This document shows positions 1 to 9,580 of a stretch of DNA of 64,000 nt, one piece after another. The DNA lies in IMG/VR virus record IMGVR_UViG_3300006852_000005, positions 18,755 to 82,754 of that record; one strand, given 5' to 3'. The position numbers and the translations under genes are program-made. The first letter of the stretch is position 1, and each line of letters opens with the position of its first letter. Below the pieces are notes generated by a model, which was not told where the DNA came from, made no database searches, and was given only the letters and a program-made list of their open reading frames with translations. The stretch is from a virus.

Positions 1-287
1 AAGTCGTCGTTGCGAGCGTAGTTTGTGAGAGTCGCGAGATGGGTAGGTAGAAGTTCGTCATCATCGTCAAGGAACGCGACCCACTTCGTCTCAACCATCG
101 CCAACATGCGGTTCCGCAGCTCGGATGCGCCTAGGTGCTCGTCGTCGTACATGAGTAGCGTCTGCGCCGGCTGTACGGTCTGCTTTGACACCGACATCAA
201 GGCACGCTCGAGCATGACGTGTCGCGCCGGTGTTGGAATGTGTGGAATGATCATCGTCACATCTGCGACGGGTCGTTCGTCTACCAT
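1..287 (-). CDS. Family 2 glycosyltransferase, C-terminus cut by window edge
   Basis: Reading the minus strand from an ATG gives an open frame that runs off the window after about 95 codons. The visible part has a GT-A type start (VADVTMIIPHIPTP), the segment RNRMLAMVETKWVAFLD, and a DDDD metal and sugar-nucleotide binding motif near residue 77. The spacing matches the neighbouring 198-aa glycosyltransferase, so the two are probably paralogues. The start overlaps the stop of that gene by 7 bases, so translation is coupled. The sugar and the acceptor cannot be read. It is the last visible member of a glycan block that follows the tail genes. Confidence 0.8.
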   Translation of the reverse strand, partial: MVDERPVADVTMIIPHIPTPARHVMLERALMSVSKQTVQPAQTLLMYDDEHLGASELRNRMLAMVETKWVAFLDDDDELLPTHLATLTNYARNDD

Positions 288-877
288 CTCGAGGCCAATC
301 CGCTCGTGTTGCCACCGTGTACGTGGTACGTCCAGGTCAGGCGATCGGTGCCGATGAACTTTGCCTGACCCTGCTTCGCCAGCTCGACGACGCCGAGAAT
401 GAACTGCCAGTCCTCCCACGGCTCACGCCATCCTGAACCTTCGGGCGCCTCAGGATGAAAGCCGACCGCGTGCGCGACCTCAGTCCGCACCAGCACCGTC
501 ATGGTGGTGTGATGTGGCTCGTCGAGAACCATCTGCCGACCACGATGCATCGGGAATGGGTTGTTGCCGTCAAACCACGAGTACGCAAAGTCAGCCTCGT
601 GTTCACGGACCAGATCGTGAAGTACCTCAAGGTGATCGGGATAGAACGTATCATCATCGTCGAGGAAGGCCGACCACTCGGTTCTAACGGCGTCTAACGC
701 ACGCTGACGAGTGATCCCCGCACCTGCGTGCTCCGTATCCAACGACACCGAAATAGCCTTAGGAGGACGAGTCTGATGCCTGACCGACTCCATGCAGAGG
801 TGCAGCATGCCGTTGCAGACACGTGGCGGAATGGTCGGCGTTACCACGGTGATTTGGTCGTCCTTGTAATCAACCAT
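281..877 (-). CDS. Family 2 glycosyltransferase
   Basis: This is a GT-A fold glycosyltransferase of about 198 aa. The N-terminus has the usual beta-strand pattern (ITVVTPTIPPR), and the metal-binding acidic cluster LDDDDTFYPDH lies near residue 75, followed by a W-rich acceptor-side region. It probably transfers a sugar from a nucleotide sugar to virion glycoprotein or to another phage or host target; the target is not readable. I chose the ATG that overlaps the upstream stop by 8 bases. An upstream GTG at 898 would add 7 residues but overlaps more and has no better ribosome site. It sits in a coupled operon with a DUF616-type transferase, an epimerase and a methyltransferase. Confidence 0.82.
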   Translation of the reverse strand: MVDYKDDQITVVTPTIPPRVCNGMLHLCMESVRHQTRPPKAISVSLDTEHAGAGITRQRALDAVRTEWSAFLDDDDTFYPDHLEVLHDLVREHEADFAYSWFDGNNPFPMHRGRQMVLDEPHHTTMTVLVRTEVAHAVGFHPEAPEGSGWREPWEDWQFILGVVELAKQGQAKFIGTDRLTWTYHVHGGNTSGLASRW

Positions 878-1514
878 GAGGATGTAGGATCCAATCACGA
901 TGCCACGGTAAGTTGTAGTTCCATCGTAGCTCTGGATGTAGTCTAAAGAGAACCGGCAGGCTTAGCTGGTCTTGGTGAGACCAGTTGACGCACTCGGTCC
1001 ACCAGAGGTGTGAGACGTTGAGCACAGCCTCACTGTGCCGTCGAGCGTTCGCTCCAGTCGCATGAAGTCCCCAGTTTTCAGGGTGCCCGATGGAACGATA
1101 AAAGTTGGCCTGCTCGATGACGCGCTGGTTGGCGTAGCGTGCGAGTGTTGAGGAAAAAGTTGCCTCAGGATAGATGCAAGTGCGCCACGGGTGGGCCACA
1201 GTAGCCCAATCATCTGAACCCAGAGCCGCCACGCATCTCTCAAAGTAGTCCTCAACGATGACCTCCATTGAGCCGTCGATCCACAAGCTAACATCCACAC
1301 CGGGCATCGCCTCGTCAGGATGAGTCTTCCAGTACTTATGCTGCATCATCTTGTCGCCCGGCGCCACGTGCTCCATGTCACGGACTCGTACCTCCCAGCA
1401 ATCGGGAGCTACGATATCCATGTCATCGGTGTACATGACGCCTCGCATGCCAGCCGGCAACTTCTTAGGCGTCTCATATCCACCATAGACGGCGGTGTAG
1501 AGACCTACCTTCAC
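870..1514 (-). CDS. TOD1/MUCI70-like (DUF616) glycosyltransferase-like protein
   Basis: The protein opens with KVGLYTAVYGGYE and then YTDDMD, a pattern I associate with the TOD1/MUCI70 (DUF616) glycosyltransferase-like family. Other supporting motifs are HKYWKTHPD, the SLWIDGSMEV strand with a conserved D, and the late HQDQLSLP, which resembles the DQxSL motif of these enzymes. At 214 aa it is close to the size of the bare domain. The GTG start overlaps the epimerase stop in a GTGA arrangement. A sugar-transfer role within the glycan block is inferred; the donor and acceptor are unknown. Confidence 0.72.
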   Translation of the reverse strand: MKVGLYTAVYGGYETPKKLPAGMRGVMYTDDMDIVAPDCWEVRVRDMEHVAPGDKMMQHKYWKTHPDEAMPGVDVSLWIDGSMEVIVEDYFERCVAALGSDDWATVAHPWRTCIYPEATFSSTLARYANQRVIEQANFYRSIGHPENWGLHATGANARRHSEAVLNVSHLWWTECVNWSHQDQLSLPVLFRLHPELRWNYNLPWHRDWILHPHG

Positions 1515-2320
1515 GGCCGATACGCCTCCACGGTTCGAATGAGGTCATCGAAGTTGAAGCTAGGCTCCCAGCCAAGTAGGTCCCAGCCCTGACCACGTGC
1601 GACGATGTGCGTCGGATCCTCACCGTCTCGCATAGGATGATGCTCAACTGGCGACGTCGACTGCGCGATCGCCTTGATCATGCTGACGACATTGTTGACC
1701 GTCCACATCGAACCTGTGCCACCCTCGAAGACCTGGTCATCGCTGAACTTGGTGGCATCCACCAGCATGCGCGCCACGTCGTCGACGTAGATCAGGTCGA
1801 CACCCTGCTTGCCATCACCCCAGACCGGGATCGGCTCATTACGCCAGGCCGCCACCGCAGCGGTAGGCACCAGCTTCTGAGGATGGCCTGGTCCGACCGC
1901 CTGACCTGGTCCGAAGACGTTGAATGCGCGGACGTGGCTAACCTTCAGGCCACGCGAGTGATGGAGCGCCTTAGCGATCCGCTGGGTGGCTACCTTGGTC
2001 GCGGTGTAGATGCTGGGGAAGACGTCTGGCATGAGAATGCCGACGTACGAGGCATCGTGCTGCAAACACCAGTCCATGATCCGGTACGAGCCGGTGATGT
2101 TGACGTCGATGGCTGTCTGAACCTCATCGAACAGTTCATGCGTGCCCAAGACACCGGCCAGGTGGATGATCGCGTCCGAGCCGTCCAGCGCATCGAGTGG
2201 ACCTAGCACATCGTTACCATCACGACGATCAAAGAACGAGACCTCATGGCCTCCTTCCTTGGCGATCCGCGCGGTGGCGTCCCCGATGAATCCCTTACCA
2301 CCCGTGATGGTGATCTTCAT
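1511..2320 (-). CDS. NAD-dependent epimerase/dehydratase (extended SDR)
   Basis: This is a nucleotide-sugar epimerase or dehydratase of the extended short-chain dehydrogenase family. It has a Rossmann dinucleotide motif GGKGFIG at residues 7-13, an IIHLAG strand, and the catalytic YTATK pair (Y105, K109). Further family signs are VRAFNVFGPGQ and WGDGKQGVDLIYVDDVA. At 269 aa it is somewhat shorter than typical UDP-glucose 4-epimerases (about 330 aa), with a shortened C-terminal substrate lobe. It probably makes a sugar donor for the adjacent glycosyltransferases. The start forms TAATG with the upstream methyltransferase stop. Confidence 0.88.
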   Translation of the reverse strand: MKITITGGKGFIGDATARIAKEGGHEVSFFDRRDGNDVLGPLDALDGSDAIIHLAGVLGTHELFDEVQTAIDVNITGSYRIMDWCLQHDASYVGILMPDVFPSIYTATKVATQRIAKALHHSRGLKVSHVRAFNVFGPGQAVGPGHPQKLVPTAAVAAWRNEPIPVWGDGKQGVDLIYVDDVARMLVDATKFSDDQVFEGGTGSMWTVNNVVSMIKAIAQSTSPVEHHPMRDGEDPTHIVARGQGWDLLGWEPSFNFDDLIRTVEAYRP

Positions 2321-2928
2321 TATGACCTCATCTTCTCCAAAAAGACGGTTGGATTGACCGCTAGTGATCGGTCGATGGCCCAGAGCGGTACGGTGTCTTC
2401 GGCGATGTACGTCGCCAGCATCTCGTGATAATTGATCTTAACGTTGTTGAAGTTCGAGACCACCAGCACGCCGGTCGGTGTAACGTCGATCAACGTCACA
2501 TCAAGGTCATAGCGCTGCAGTATCGGGTAGATCTTCCAGACGTCGCCGGTCCAGTCGCCCGGCAGTGGTTCGCGTCCGGCGATGGCAGCGTTGTACGGTA
2601 AGACATCATCAAAGACCACGACGGCGTTGTCACTCATGAAACGCTGGACGTTCATGAAGTCACGAAGCGCGTACTCGAAGAGATGCATGCCATCGATGAA
2701 TGCTAAGTCGATCAGCGGTAGCGTCAAACCCGGCTGCGCGAAGTAGTCATCACTTGTCATAGCGTAGATGGCCTGCTGGCCACTCGCTGTCACGCGCGGG
2801 TACGGATCGATACCAATCGCCGGACACGTGGCCAGTGAGAGACTGTAGCCGAACTGCACACCGATCTCGAGGTACATCCGAGGCTGGAGCATTAGATGAA
2901 GCTCCGCTAGAAACTCATGTCGTGTCAT
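2320..2928 (-). CDS. Class I SAM-dependent methyltransferase
   Basis: The motif YLEIGVQFGYSLSLA is a SAM-binding motif I with a glycine-rich turn, GIDPYP is the acidic motif II strand, and LAFIDGMHLFEYALRDF matches the post-motif of Methyltransf_24-like cephalosporin-hydroxylase-type enzymes. Methylation of a sugar or glycan is the likeliest job given the glycosyltransferase and epimerase neighbours, but the substrate is inferred. I chose the ATG that forms TGATG with the upstream stop. In-frame upstream candidates are an ATG at 2934 and a GTG at 2949. Confidence 0.75.
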   Translation of the reverse strand: MTRHEFLAELHLMLQPRMYLEIGVQFGYSLSLATCPAIGIDPYPRVTASGQQAIYAMTSDDYFAQPGLTLPLIDLAFIDGMHLFEYALRDFMNVQRFMSDNAVVVFDDVLPYNAAIAGREPLPGDWTGDVWKIYPILQRYDLDVTLIDVTPTGVLVVSNFNNVKINYHEMLATYIAEDTVPLWAIDRSLAVNPTVFLEKMRS

Positions 2929-3572
2929 CACCATGGTCGACGTCCCCACTTGTCCACGAAGGCCTGCATGTCACGCGCACTCTGCTCGGCCAGAACACCG
3001 GTGGTCGTCGTATCGGCCAGTGTGTTAGCTACCACAGGACCAGGGATCATCATCAGTCCACCCGACGCACGTGCTTGTGCCGAGATGTCATCGTCACCAC
3101 ACCACCAACGGAACTGCTCATCAAACCGAAGGCCAGACTCACCGCGAAGCATGAACGCCCAGCCGGTGACGCGGGTGGAGATGGCAAATGGCGCGGTGTC
3201 TGTGATCAGCGTCGGCACGGGATAATACTGACTCACGCAGGCGGCGACGGCGGTCGAGGCGCGCATGTGATCCGAGACGTGAGAGAACCAGCCGCCCCAG
3301 ACGATGGCATCATCATTGAGGATCGCGACGTCCCACGTCGTCTCATTGTCCGCGTAATACCGGGCGTACTTCAGCCCACGGTTCCACAGCCGAGACAAGT
3401 TCGGTGGCTGCTCATCATCGTGAACGATGTGAACGTCCCTGACGGCTACGATCGGATCAGACGCGTTGTCGATAACAATGATGTGATCGACCTGGTCACG
3501 GATCGAGTCCACACAGCGTTGCAGCTCATGTGGCCTGTTGTGCGTCGCGATGACGGCGGCTCGAATCGTCAC
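2928..3572 (-). CDS. Family 2 glycosyltransferase
   Basis: This is a compact GT-A glycosyltransferase of 214 aa. The start RAAVIATHNRP and DHIIVIDNASDP are the classic family 2 opening. DVAILNDDAIVWGGW supplies the metal-binding DD, and FRWWCGDDDISAQARASG is the acidic catalytic-side motif seen in rhamnosyl or galactosyl transferases of this family. The GTG start overlaps the upstream TAG by one base. It probably works on the same glycan as the flanking enzymes. Confidence 0.85.
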   Translation of the reverse strand: MTIRAAVIATHNRPHELQRCVDSIRDQVDHIIVIDNASDPIVAVRDVHIVHDDEQPPNLSRLWNRGLKYARYYADNETTWDVAILNDDAIVWGGWFSHVSDHMRASTAVAACVSQYYPVPTLITDTAPFAISTRVTGWAFMLRGESGLRFDEQFRWWCGDDDISAQARASGGLMMIPGPVVANTLADTTTTGVLAEQSARDMQAFVDKWGRRPW

Positions 3573-4606
3573 TATGTCATTCTACCACGCTGTAGCTTAA
3601 TGGCAGTGTCCCAGGCCTCCGCCCAGCGCCACGCCTGCACCTCATAGGTCAAGCCTCGCATGAACGCCCGGCCAGCCTCAACCTGCGCATGGCGAAACGT
3701 CTCATCATCGAGTAGTCTCTTTACCGCTTCATACCACTGCTTCGGTGTCTCCGCCATAGTGCCACAGCCAGATTCGGCCTGCAGTCGACGGTACTCTTCA
3801 CGTGGTGATGCAACCCATGGGATGCCCACCGCCATATACTCGATGCCCTTTAACCACGACTTTCCACGGTTGAACTTAGTGTTCGCCAACGGCACGATCC
3901 CGACGCCGATGTAGTCTCGGATCGTGCTGGCCCACTCGAAGATTCCTACGTCGCCGGTCATCGGTGGATGCTCACGTAGGCGTAGTGCGGTAGCTGTATG
4001 CTTGTCCCCGCCAACCACGTTGAACACGTAACCCTCGTCGATGAGTCGCTGTGGCGTTGGGTTCATGATCGTTAGGTCGTTGTAGTGACTCAATGTGTTG
4101 CCGGACCAGCCGAACGATACCATCTCACTCGGCGCCATGGTCAGGTATGCAGCGGGAACGCAGTTGGGCAACACGACACCACGGTCGCGTGCGTCATACA
4201 CATCGAGAAGTGACGATGTTGACGTGGTGATGAACGTAGCTTGCTGACACGCCTCGACGGTGTACTTCCACGAGTAGTGCTTACTCTTAGTATGACGATA
4301 GTACGTGTACGCAAAGTTCTTAGGATCGATCGCGGTGATGTCATCGTCCATGTCGATGACTACGGCGATCCCAGCCTTGCGAAGCGCGTCGATGAGCAGC
4401 ACGTGGAACACCGATGCCGGCCGCTGCATGACAACGAGCTCGGTGTCGGGTGGTATGACCACCTTGTTGTCATCGGTGAGGAAGAGACGGTGCTTACCCG
4501 GCTGGATGAGCTTCACGTCGAGACCATGATGCTTCAAGACCTGCGTTGCCCAGATCAGCCTGTAATACCCGCAACCCCACTCATCGACAGGCATCACATA
4601 GATCAT
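3572..4606 (-). CDS. GT-B fold glycosyltransferase (group 1-like)
   Basis: This 344-aa protein has the two-lobe pattern of GT-B glycosyltransferases. The N-terminal lobe includes VVIDMDDDI. A central VSFGWSGNTLSHYND opens the second Rossmann lobe, and the C-terminal FNRGKSWLKGIEYMAVGIPWVAS resembles the nucleotide-sugar binding segment ending in E-x3-G-x-P. This makes a retaining group 1-like enzyme likely. Its ATGA start overlap with the upstream tail gene joins the glycan block directly to the tail operon, so the enzymes are probably made late, at the time of virion assembly. Confidence 0.78.
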   Translation of the reverse strand: MIYVMPVDEWGCGYYRLIWATQVLKHHGLDVKLIQPGKHRLFLTDDNKVVIPPDTELVVMQRPASVFHVLLIDALRKAGIAVVIDMDDDITAIDPKNFAYTYYRHTKSKHYSWKYTVEACQQATFITTSTSSLLDVYDARDRGVVLPNCVPAAYLTMAPSEMVSFGWSGNTLSHYNDLTIMNPTPQRLIDEGYVFNVVGGDKHTATALRLREHPPMTGDVGIFEWASTIRDYIGVGIVPLANTKFNRGKSWLKGIEYMAVGIPWVASPREEYRRLQAESGCGTMAETPKQWYEAVKRLLDDETFRHAQVEAGRAFMRGLTYEVQAWRWAEAWDTAIKLQRGRMT

Positions 4607-5316
4607 GAAGCAATACGTCCCGGTGTCGAGTAGTAGATTTCAAGAACACTACCACCATCGGTGTTTGCCGTGTTCAGCGGCGCACCGGAGTTCTGAATCG
4701 CGCGAAGACCTACGTAGTCCGTTGTGCCGTTGAGGAGCGCGGCACCGGCTGCCTGAATCTGACATGAACCGGTCGCAGGAGTCTGTAGCGACTGACCGGC
4801 GCGTGTGCCGGTGCCACTTGTTGTTCCGTTGGTGTTAATGCCGGCAAACCGTCGTGATGTCGCGTTGGCGGTCCAAACGACGCGACCAACACAGTAGTAC
4901 CACCCCGGAATCTGAGCGATGACACGATCGGGTGTACCTGTCTTGAACCAACCTAGCGGATCATAGTCAACCGTGTCGAAGTTGATGAACGCTCCAGAGC
5001 CCGCATCGGCGATCGACTGTGGTGTGTTCTGGATGAGCCTGACGACAAGTTCACCCTCGTCGAAGAAGTTACCCAACTTGCCAATGACGTACACAGCCTC
5101 GTTTGGCACGATGAGGCACATCACGCGTGCGTTGAGGTTGATGCCACCGATCAAGTTGATCACAGACACCGGTGCGTCGTCACCGTCGATGAGCGCCTGA
5201 GCTGACGCACGTGAGATGTCGATGTTTGAGATGCGTCCCGGACGTAAGATCCACTTCAGCCCGAGGACCTTGGCGTTTTCGACGATCGCCTGCACAAGGA
5301 GTTGGGTTTCGTCCAT
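4603..5316 (-). CDS. Minor tail or tail-tip protein, unknown family
   Basis: This 237-aa protein follows the tail-hub genes and is coupled to them by TAATG. The N-terminal half (residues 1-110) looks like a mixed alpha/beta adaptor. The C-terminal half has glycine, threonine and asparagine-rich strands ending in SVLEIYYSTPG, like the jelly-roll ends of phage tail-tip or receptor-contact proteins. No enzymatic motif is visible. A role at the distal tail is inferred from position only. Confidence 0.55.
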   Translation of the reverse strand: MDETQLLVQAIVENAKVLGLKWILRPGRISNIDISRASAQALIDGDDAPVSVINLIGGINLNARVMCLIVPNEAVYVIGKLGNFFDEGELVVRLIQNTPQSIADAGSGAFINFDTVDYDPLGWFKTGTPDRVIAQIPGWYYCVGRVVWTANATSRRFAGINTNGTTSGTGTRAGQSLQTPATGSCQIQAAGAALLNGTTDYVGLRAIQNSGAPLNTANTDGGSVLEIYYSTPGRIAS

Positions 5317-6386
5317 TACGCGTACGCCCTCACGAGGGTATGAGTCATCAATCCATTGGGGTTAAGATCGAGTGACCACGCGATCTCAAGCCACTGGGAA
5401 CCGTCGAAGATGCAGACGTCATATGAGTCGTGTCGTGGATCAGGTGCTGACGAGAACGTCGCACGCTCGACAACCAGTGATCGCAGTCCGATGTTCCGCG
5501 CGACGGCGACCGCTTGCGCGTTGTTAGTGAGCTGGACATCTGTGACACTGGCAATGACGAATCCGCGATTCTGGATGGAGTGTGGCGCGGACGGTGGAAT
5601 GTCATATGATCCAACGATCGGCGCGTCGCTAGCGCTGTCACTGTTCGATACCACGATGAAACGATTAGGCGCGGTCAGGATGTCTGTGGTGCTTGAAATG
5701 CTGTCCTGAATGATGCGCTTCTCGGTGTCGAAGTCGATGTTAGCCTCAGCTGCCGCTGGATCGATCGTTCGCACCATGCGGAACAGTCCATTGTTGTCGA
5801 TCCAAGCGGTCTGGTAGTCACCTTGGGTTGCCAGCGTGTCGAGGATCTGACCTCGCTGTGACCCAATCGACGTTGATACACTCGCAAGATATGGACTTGT
5901 CTCCACACGAATAAGTATGTCGAAGTCAGTTAAGATGCGTGAGATCGCGATCGTCACGCTGTCTTGACTTGTGAATGACTTAGAGATCGGCTGATCGATC
6001 ATGAACATCTCATCAACGAGTTGCACGTTGGCTTCGTTGCCGCCGGTGGACACCTGCTGTAGGTTATCGGTGAACATATAACGACCCAGCGGGAAGCGCA
6101 CACCACTCACGACCATAAACAACGCGACCCGGTCGGTGATCGGATTGATCGCAGCTGTGTCGGCGACCGTCAGTGACATGTTAAGTTGACGCTTGATGAT
6201 ACGTGAGATGTCGTGTGTCAGCTGCGCGTTCGTGATGTATGGGTTCAGGTCATTGTAGTTCTCGCCCGTCACACCGTTGTAGTGCTGAAACACGTAAGAC
6301 AGTGTACGAACGCCGAAGCCATCGGTTAGCTCGAGAAACGGGCTACGTTCCTTGGTGACGTATGGTACAAGGCCAGGCCATGTCAT
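5316..6386 (-). CDS. Minor tail protein, tail hub/baseplate-like
   Basis: This 356-aa protein has no enzymatic motif. The pattern of short beta strands, SQRGQILDTLATQGDYQTAWIDNNG, and a C-terminal beta domain resembles tail-hub proteins of the gp27/Dit-Tal type in actinophages. It lies immediately downstream of the largest tail protein (ATGA overlap) and upstream of the small tip protein, the usual place for hub or baseplate components. The assignment rests on position and general character. Confidence 0.55.
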   Translation of the reverse strand: MTWPGLVPYVTKERSPFLELTDGFGVRTLSYVFQHYNGVTGENYNDLNPYITNAQLTHDISRIIKRQLNMSLTVADTAAINPITDRVALFMVVSGVRFPLGRYMFTDNLQQVSTGGNEANVQLVDEMFMIDQPISKSFTSQDSVTIAISRILTDFDILIRVETSPYLASVSTSIGSQRGQILDTLATQGDYQTAWIDNNGLFRMVRTIDPAAAEANIDFDTEKRIIQDSISSTTDILTAPNRFIVVSNSDSASDAPIVGSYDIPPSAPHSIQNRGFVIASVTDVQLTNNAQAVAVARNIGLRSLVVERATFSSAPDPRHDSYDVCIFDGSQWLEIAWSLDLNPNGLMTHTLVRAYA

Positions 6387-9300
6387 GTGTTCACCGTCGG
6401 ATCGATCGCGTACGCGGTATCGGTGACCTCAGAGACGGCGATCGGTGCCAGGTAGAGCTGGCGATTGCGTCGTACGGCTCCGGCAGGTACCTGCACGACC
6501 GCCAACCAGCGATCACCGATCTCAGTACGCACGCAGACGTACGGAACGTCCGCCCAGGCCATGTCGCGTAGTGACGACATGTTGGCGAGTCGCTCAGGCG
6601 ATACCGCAGCGTTGTGCAGAAGAAGAGTTCGTGCGAACTGCTCGCCACCACGTTCGGTGCCCTTGAACGCGACAGCGAAGTCACGCTGATACACGCGGTT
6701 CAGTGAAAGCGTGGCAGCCTCAGGGAAACTGAAGTCCTCCGACACCTGCTGCTCCCACGACTGGACGTAAGCTAAGTTGTACCGACCGTCTTGCGCGGCG
6801 TTCGTCGTGAAGATGAGGACGCCTACGCCATCCATGCACGATCCGCCACTGACGCCCGGTGCCGTCAGCGTGCTGGTGAACTCACTGGACCATGGGCCGG
6901 CGAAGTTGAGCATGTCGACGATGCGCATACGATACGTCGACAAGATGCCGACGCGCGCCTCGTAGTCGTTCATGTACCATGAGCATGGGCTACCACGCAT
7001 GATCGTCTGCCATTCGGTCAGATCATCCATACGCTGCAATTCGTAGAAGCCACCATCCCCCAGCGCGGATGGATAAGCACAGTAGTCGTCGACGTACACA
7101 TTCACACGTTGCGTCAATGTGTCCGTCGTAAACTGCATACCTGTGATACCTGACGCGGTAAGTGCTGAGTCCGTGGCATAAGTTATCGAGGTCTGAATGA
7201 CGTTACCCTCATCATCAAGACGCTGTAGCTTCACGCGTAACATGGCGCCTGTGACGTTGAACGTGACACGTATCTTTTGATCGACCCCAAAGTGCAAGGT
7301 GTTATCATATGTGACCAACGTGGTGGTAACGCCTGCGACGTTCTTGTCGATCGCGACGCCTACGAGACCGTTCGTGTTCAAGAGAAGACGTGCTCGGTAG
7401 AAGTTATTCGTATCGATGAAGCGCGCAAGAAGACTGACGCCAGCACTCGCGCCACTGATCGGTGCTGTGGTCCAGATCGTGGCCGCGACCTCAACATCGG
7501 TGAGTGACTTAGGTTGCGTGATGAAGTACGACACGCCGGCAGGCGGAAGTGTCACCTGGGCTGCCGTACCCGAGACGGCAAAGGCGCTCAGATCACCGGC
7601 CTGGAGAGTCCATACACCTCCGGTGTCAGCTGTGCCCCAGCCACTTACGGCGGACCGTGTGAACGTGTCCGCTACACCCATGGCCCACGAGATCTTGTTG
7701 TACTTCAAGCTGGTCGGCGTGCAGGAATCGCAGTCGACGCAGTCACTAATCACAGCACTCAGTGACTGTGACTGCTCGGCTAGACTGATGCCTGTGACCG
7801 CGGGTGGATTCACAGCAAACATCAACACAGCATCAGCCGTTGGGTCAACGGTCGCAGGAACCGCACTGACGCCTGTCGACAGCGGCACCTGGAGCCAGCG
7901 TAGCGCATCTGAGGCACCGCTAACCGGCCAGCCGTAGGTCGCTGTTCCGAGTTGATACGCCGTCGGCGTAGGTGTGTATTGGTTCGACGGCGTGCCGGAG
8001 ATCGACGGCGCGATCATCGCCAAGATCTCCCAGCGATCGCCAGCGCTTTCACCGAACGATGACGTCTTCCACTGGAACGTCGGTCGTGTGCCGGTGAACG
8101 CCTGTGGCACGTCGAGCGTAAGTGTGACTTCCTTCCAACCGTCGATGATGCCGTTCTCAGGCTCCAGCGCGTCCCACTCCGGTGGTGAAAGTGAAGCGAT
8201 GACCTGCGTTGGTGATGACACGCGCACCAGATCGAGACGTGATGTTGTGTTACCAAACCGGCGAGCGTAGTACCTAACCTGCTGCGTGGTGACGCTACTG
8301 CCGATGTTTGAATCTTCAATCGTCTGCTCAGCGATGTTGTTGCCGTACACCTGGGCAGCGACCTGGCGACCATATGGGTGGACGTCACCGATGATGGAAA
8401 TGTCACTCTTGTGCAGCGTCAGCTGCAGTAAGACATCGGTCTCTTCCTTGGTGAACGTCTTTCCTACGATGTTTGGGCTGACCGGTGCTGGGTGATTGAC
8501 CTGGATACCAGTGTGAAATGGGTTCTCGTAGAGCTGTCGGATCGCGTTCAACGACGGATATGGCTGCGCCAAGATCGTACCTGTGCCAGTCAGACCACGG
8601 GTGTCGCCGGTGTCGGCCGCGGCGAGAGTGAACGTGTATCTCTTGTTATCGAGCGTGATGCCACCGCTCGTAGGCTCAGATGGAACGTATAGTGTCGTAG
8701 AATTCATACCCTGCAGAAGGTGAACGCCACCGCCCATCGCGATGCGCTTCTCTTCGCAGTAGTAGATGTCCATCGCGACGTAGTACAGCTCAAACGTCTG
8801 GTTCTCAACGAAGTCCGCGGTCGAGTTGGATTGAAATCGAACGCGGATCGAGTTGGCGGCGTTTTGATCGAATCGGCGTACGCTGGTTGGAGTCCACGGA
8901 TGAGGCGTCGGCGACGGCAGACCCGGGTGATCGACAGCGAAGAACCAGTTTGTGTCGCCGATGTGCATGGTACCGAGTTCGTTGAACGTGGCTTGACCGT
9001 AGTCGATGCTGGTACCGACACCGAGACCCAAGAACGTCGAGTTAGGTTCGGAGGTGTTCGTCACCGCGGCGTTGTAGACGACGTCGATCGCTACGATGCG
9101 CTTGTTCCACAGCAGCTGATCGAACTGGCGAACCGAGAAGTACAGGTCGAGGATCTGGAAGACAGGACCGACACTCGTAGCGGTGATGAAGATGTATCTT
9201 CCATCATTGGGCTGGAATAGCGCCTCCTGAACGGTCGATGAGTTGACTAGTGACGGACCACCACCGCCGCCACTAGCGCCACCCATGACCGGAACGCGAA

Positions 9301-9580
9301 CGACCTGAATGGGCCCGGTCTCGGCCTCGGTGCCAGCCTCATACAACGCCGCGAAGAAACTCTGTGTGACGAACGTTGCCACCACGGTGGAATCGACGCG
9401 CTCAGCCCACTTGTTGAGGTAGTACCGCGCGTTGGTTACGGCATCTGTGTTGTTGAAGTGATCGAACTGATAGCCGATCTCAACCGCGCTAACCGACGGT
9501 GAGAACTGTAGGTTCTCGTTGCGGATCGGCACCCACTCCTCACCGATGATGTGAGGAAAGTGAGCGTTGTAAAGTCCCAT
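6383..9580 (-). CDS. Large minor tail protein (tail tip/fibre)
   Basis: This 1065-aa protein directly follows the tape-measure gene (TAAATG junction), the usual position of distal tail or central-fibre proteins. It is rich in predicted beta strands and in S, T, G and N, with fibronectin-like or jelly-roll-like stretches such as FYELQRMDDLTEWQ followed by YRMRIVDMLNFAGPWS. A CVDCDSC cluster near residue 615 could bind a metal or form disulphides. It has no signal peptide and no enzymatic motif that I recognise. It probably takes part in adsorption to the host surface. Confidence 0.7.
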   Translation of the reverse strand: MGLYNAHFPHIIGEEWVPIRNENLQFSPSVSAVEIGYQFDHFNNTDAVTNARYYLNKWAERVDSTVVATFVTQSFFAALYEAGTEAETGPIQVVRVPVMGGASGGGGGPSLVNSSTVQEALFQPNDGRYIFITATSVGPVFQILDLYFSVRQFDQLLWNKRIVAIDVVYNAAVTNTSEPNSTFLGLGVGTSIDYGQATFNELGTMHIGDTNWFFAVDHPGLPSPTPHPWTPTSVRRFDQNAANSIRVRFQSNSTADFVENQTFELYYVAMDIYYCEEKRIAMGGGVHLLQGMNSTTLYVPSEPTSGGITLDNKRYTFTLAAADTGDTRGLTGTGTILAQPYPSLNAIRQLYENPFHTGIQVNHPAPVSPNIVGKTFTKEETDVLLQLTLHKSDISIIGDVHPYGRQVAAQVYGNNIAEQTIEDSNIGSSVTTQQVRYYARRFGNTTSRLDLVRVSSPTQVIASLSPPEWDALEPENGIIDGWKEVTLTLDVPQAFTGTRPTFQWKTSSFGESAGDRWEILAMIAPSISGTPSNQYTPTPTAYQLGTATYGWPVSGASDALRWLQVPLSTGVSAVPATVDPTADAVLMFAVNPPAVTGISLAEQSQSLSAVISDCVDCDSCTPTSLKYNKISWAMGVADTFTRSAVSGWGTADTGGVWTLQAGDLSAFAVSGTAAQVTLPPAGVSYFITQPKSLTDVEVAATIWTTAPISGASAGVSLLARFIDTNNFYRARLLLNTNGLVGVAIDKNVAGVTTTLVTYDNTLHFGVDQKIRVTFNVTGAMLRVKLQRLDDEGNVIQTSITYATDSALTASGITGMQFTTDTLTQRVNVYVDDYCAYPSALGDGGFYELQRMDDLTEWQTIMRGSPCSWYMNDYEARVGILSTYRMRIVDMLNFAGPWSSEFTSTLTAPGVSGGSCMDGVGVLIFTTNAAQDGRYNLAYVQSWEQQVSEDFSFPEAATLSLNRVYQRDFAVAFKGTERGGEQFARTLLLHNAAVSPERLANMSSLRDMAWADVPYVCVRTEIGDRWLAVVQVPAGAVRRNRQLYLAPIAVSEVTDTAYAIDPTVNT

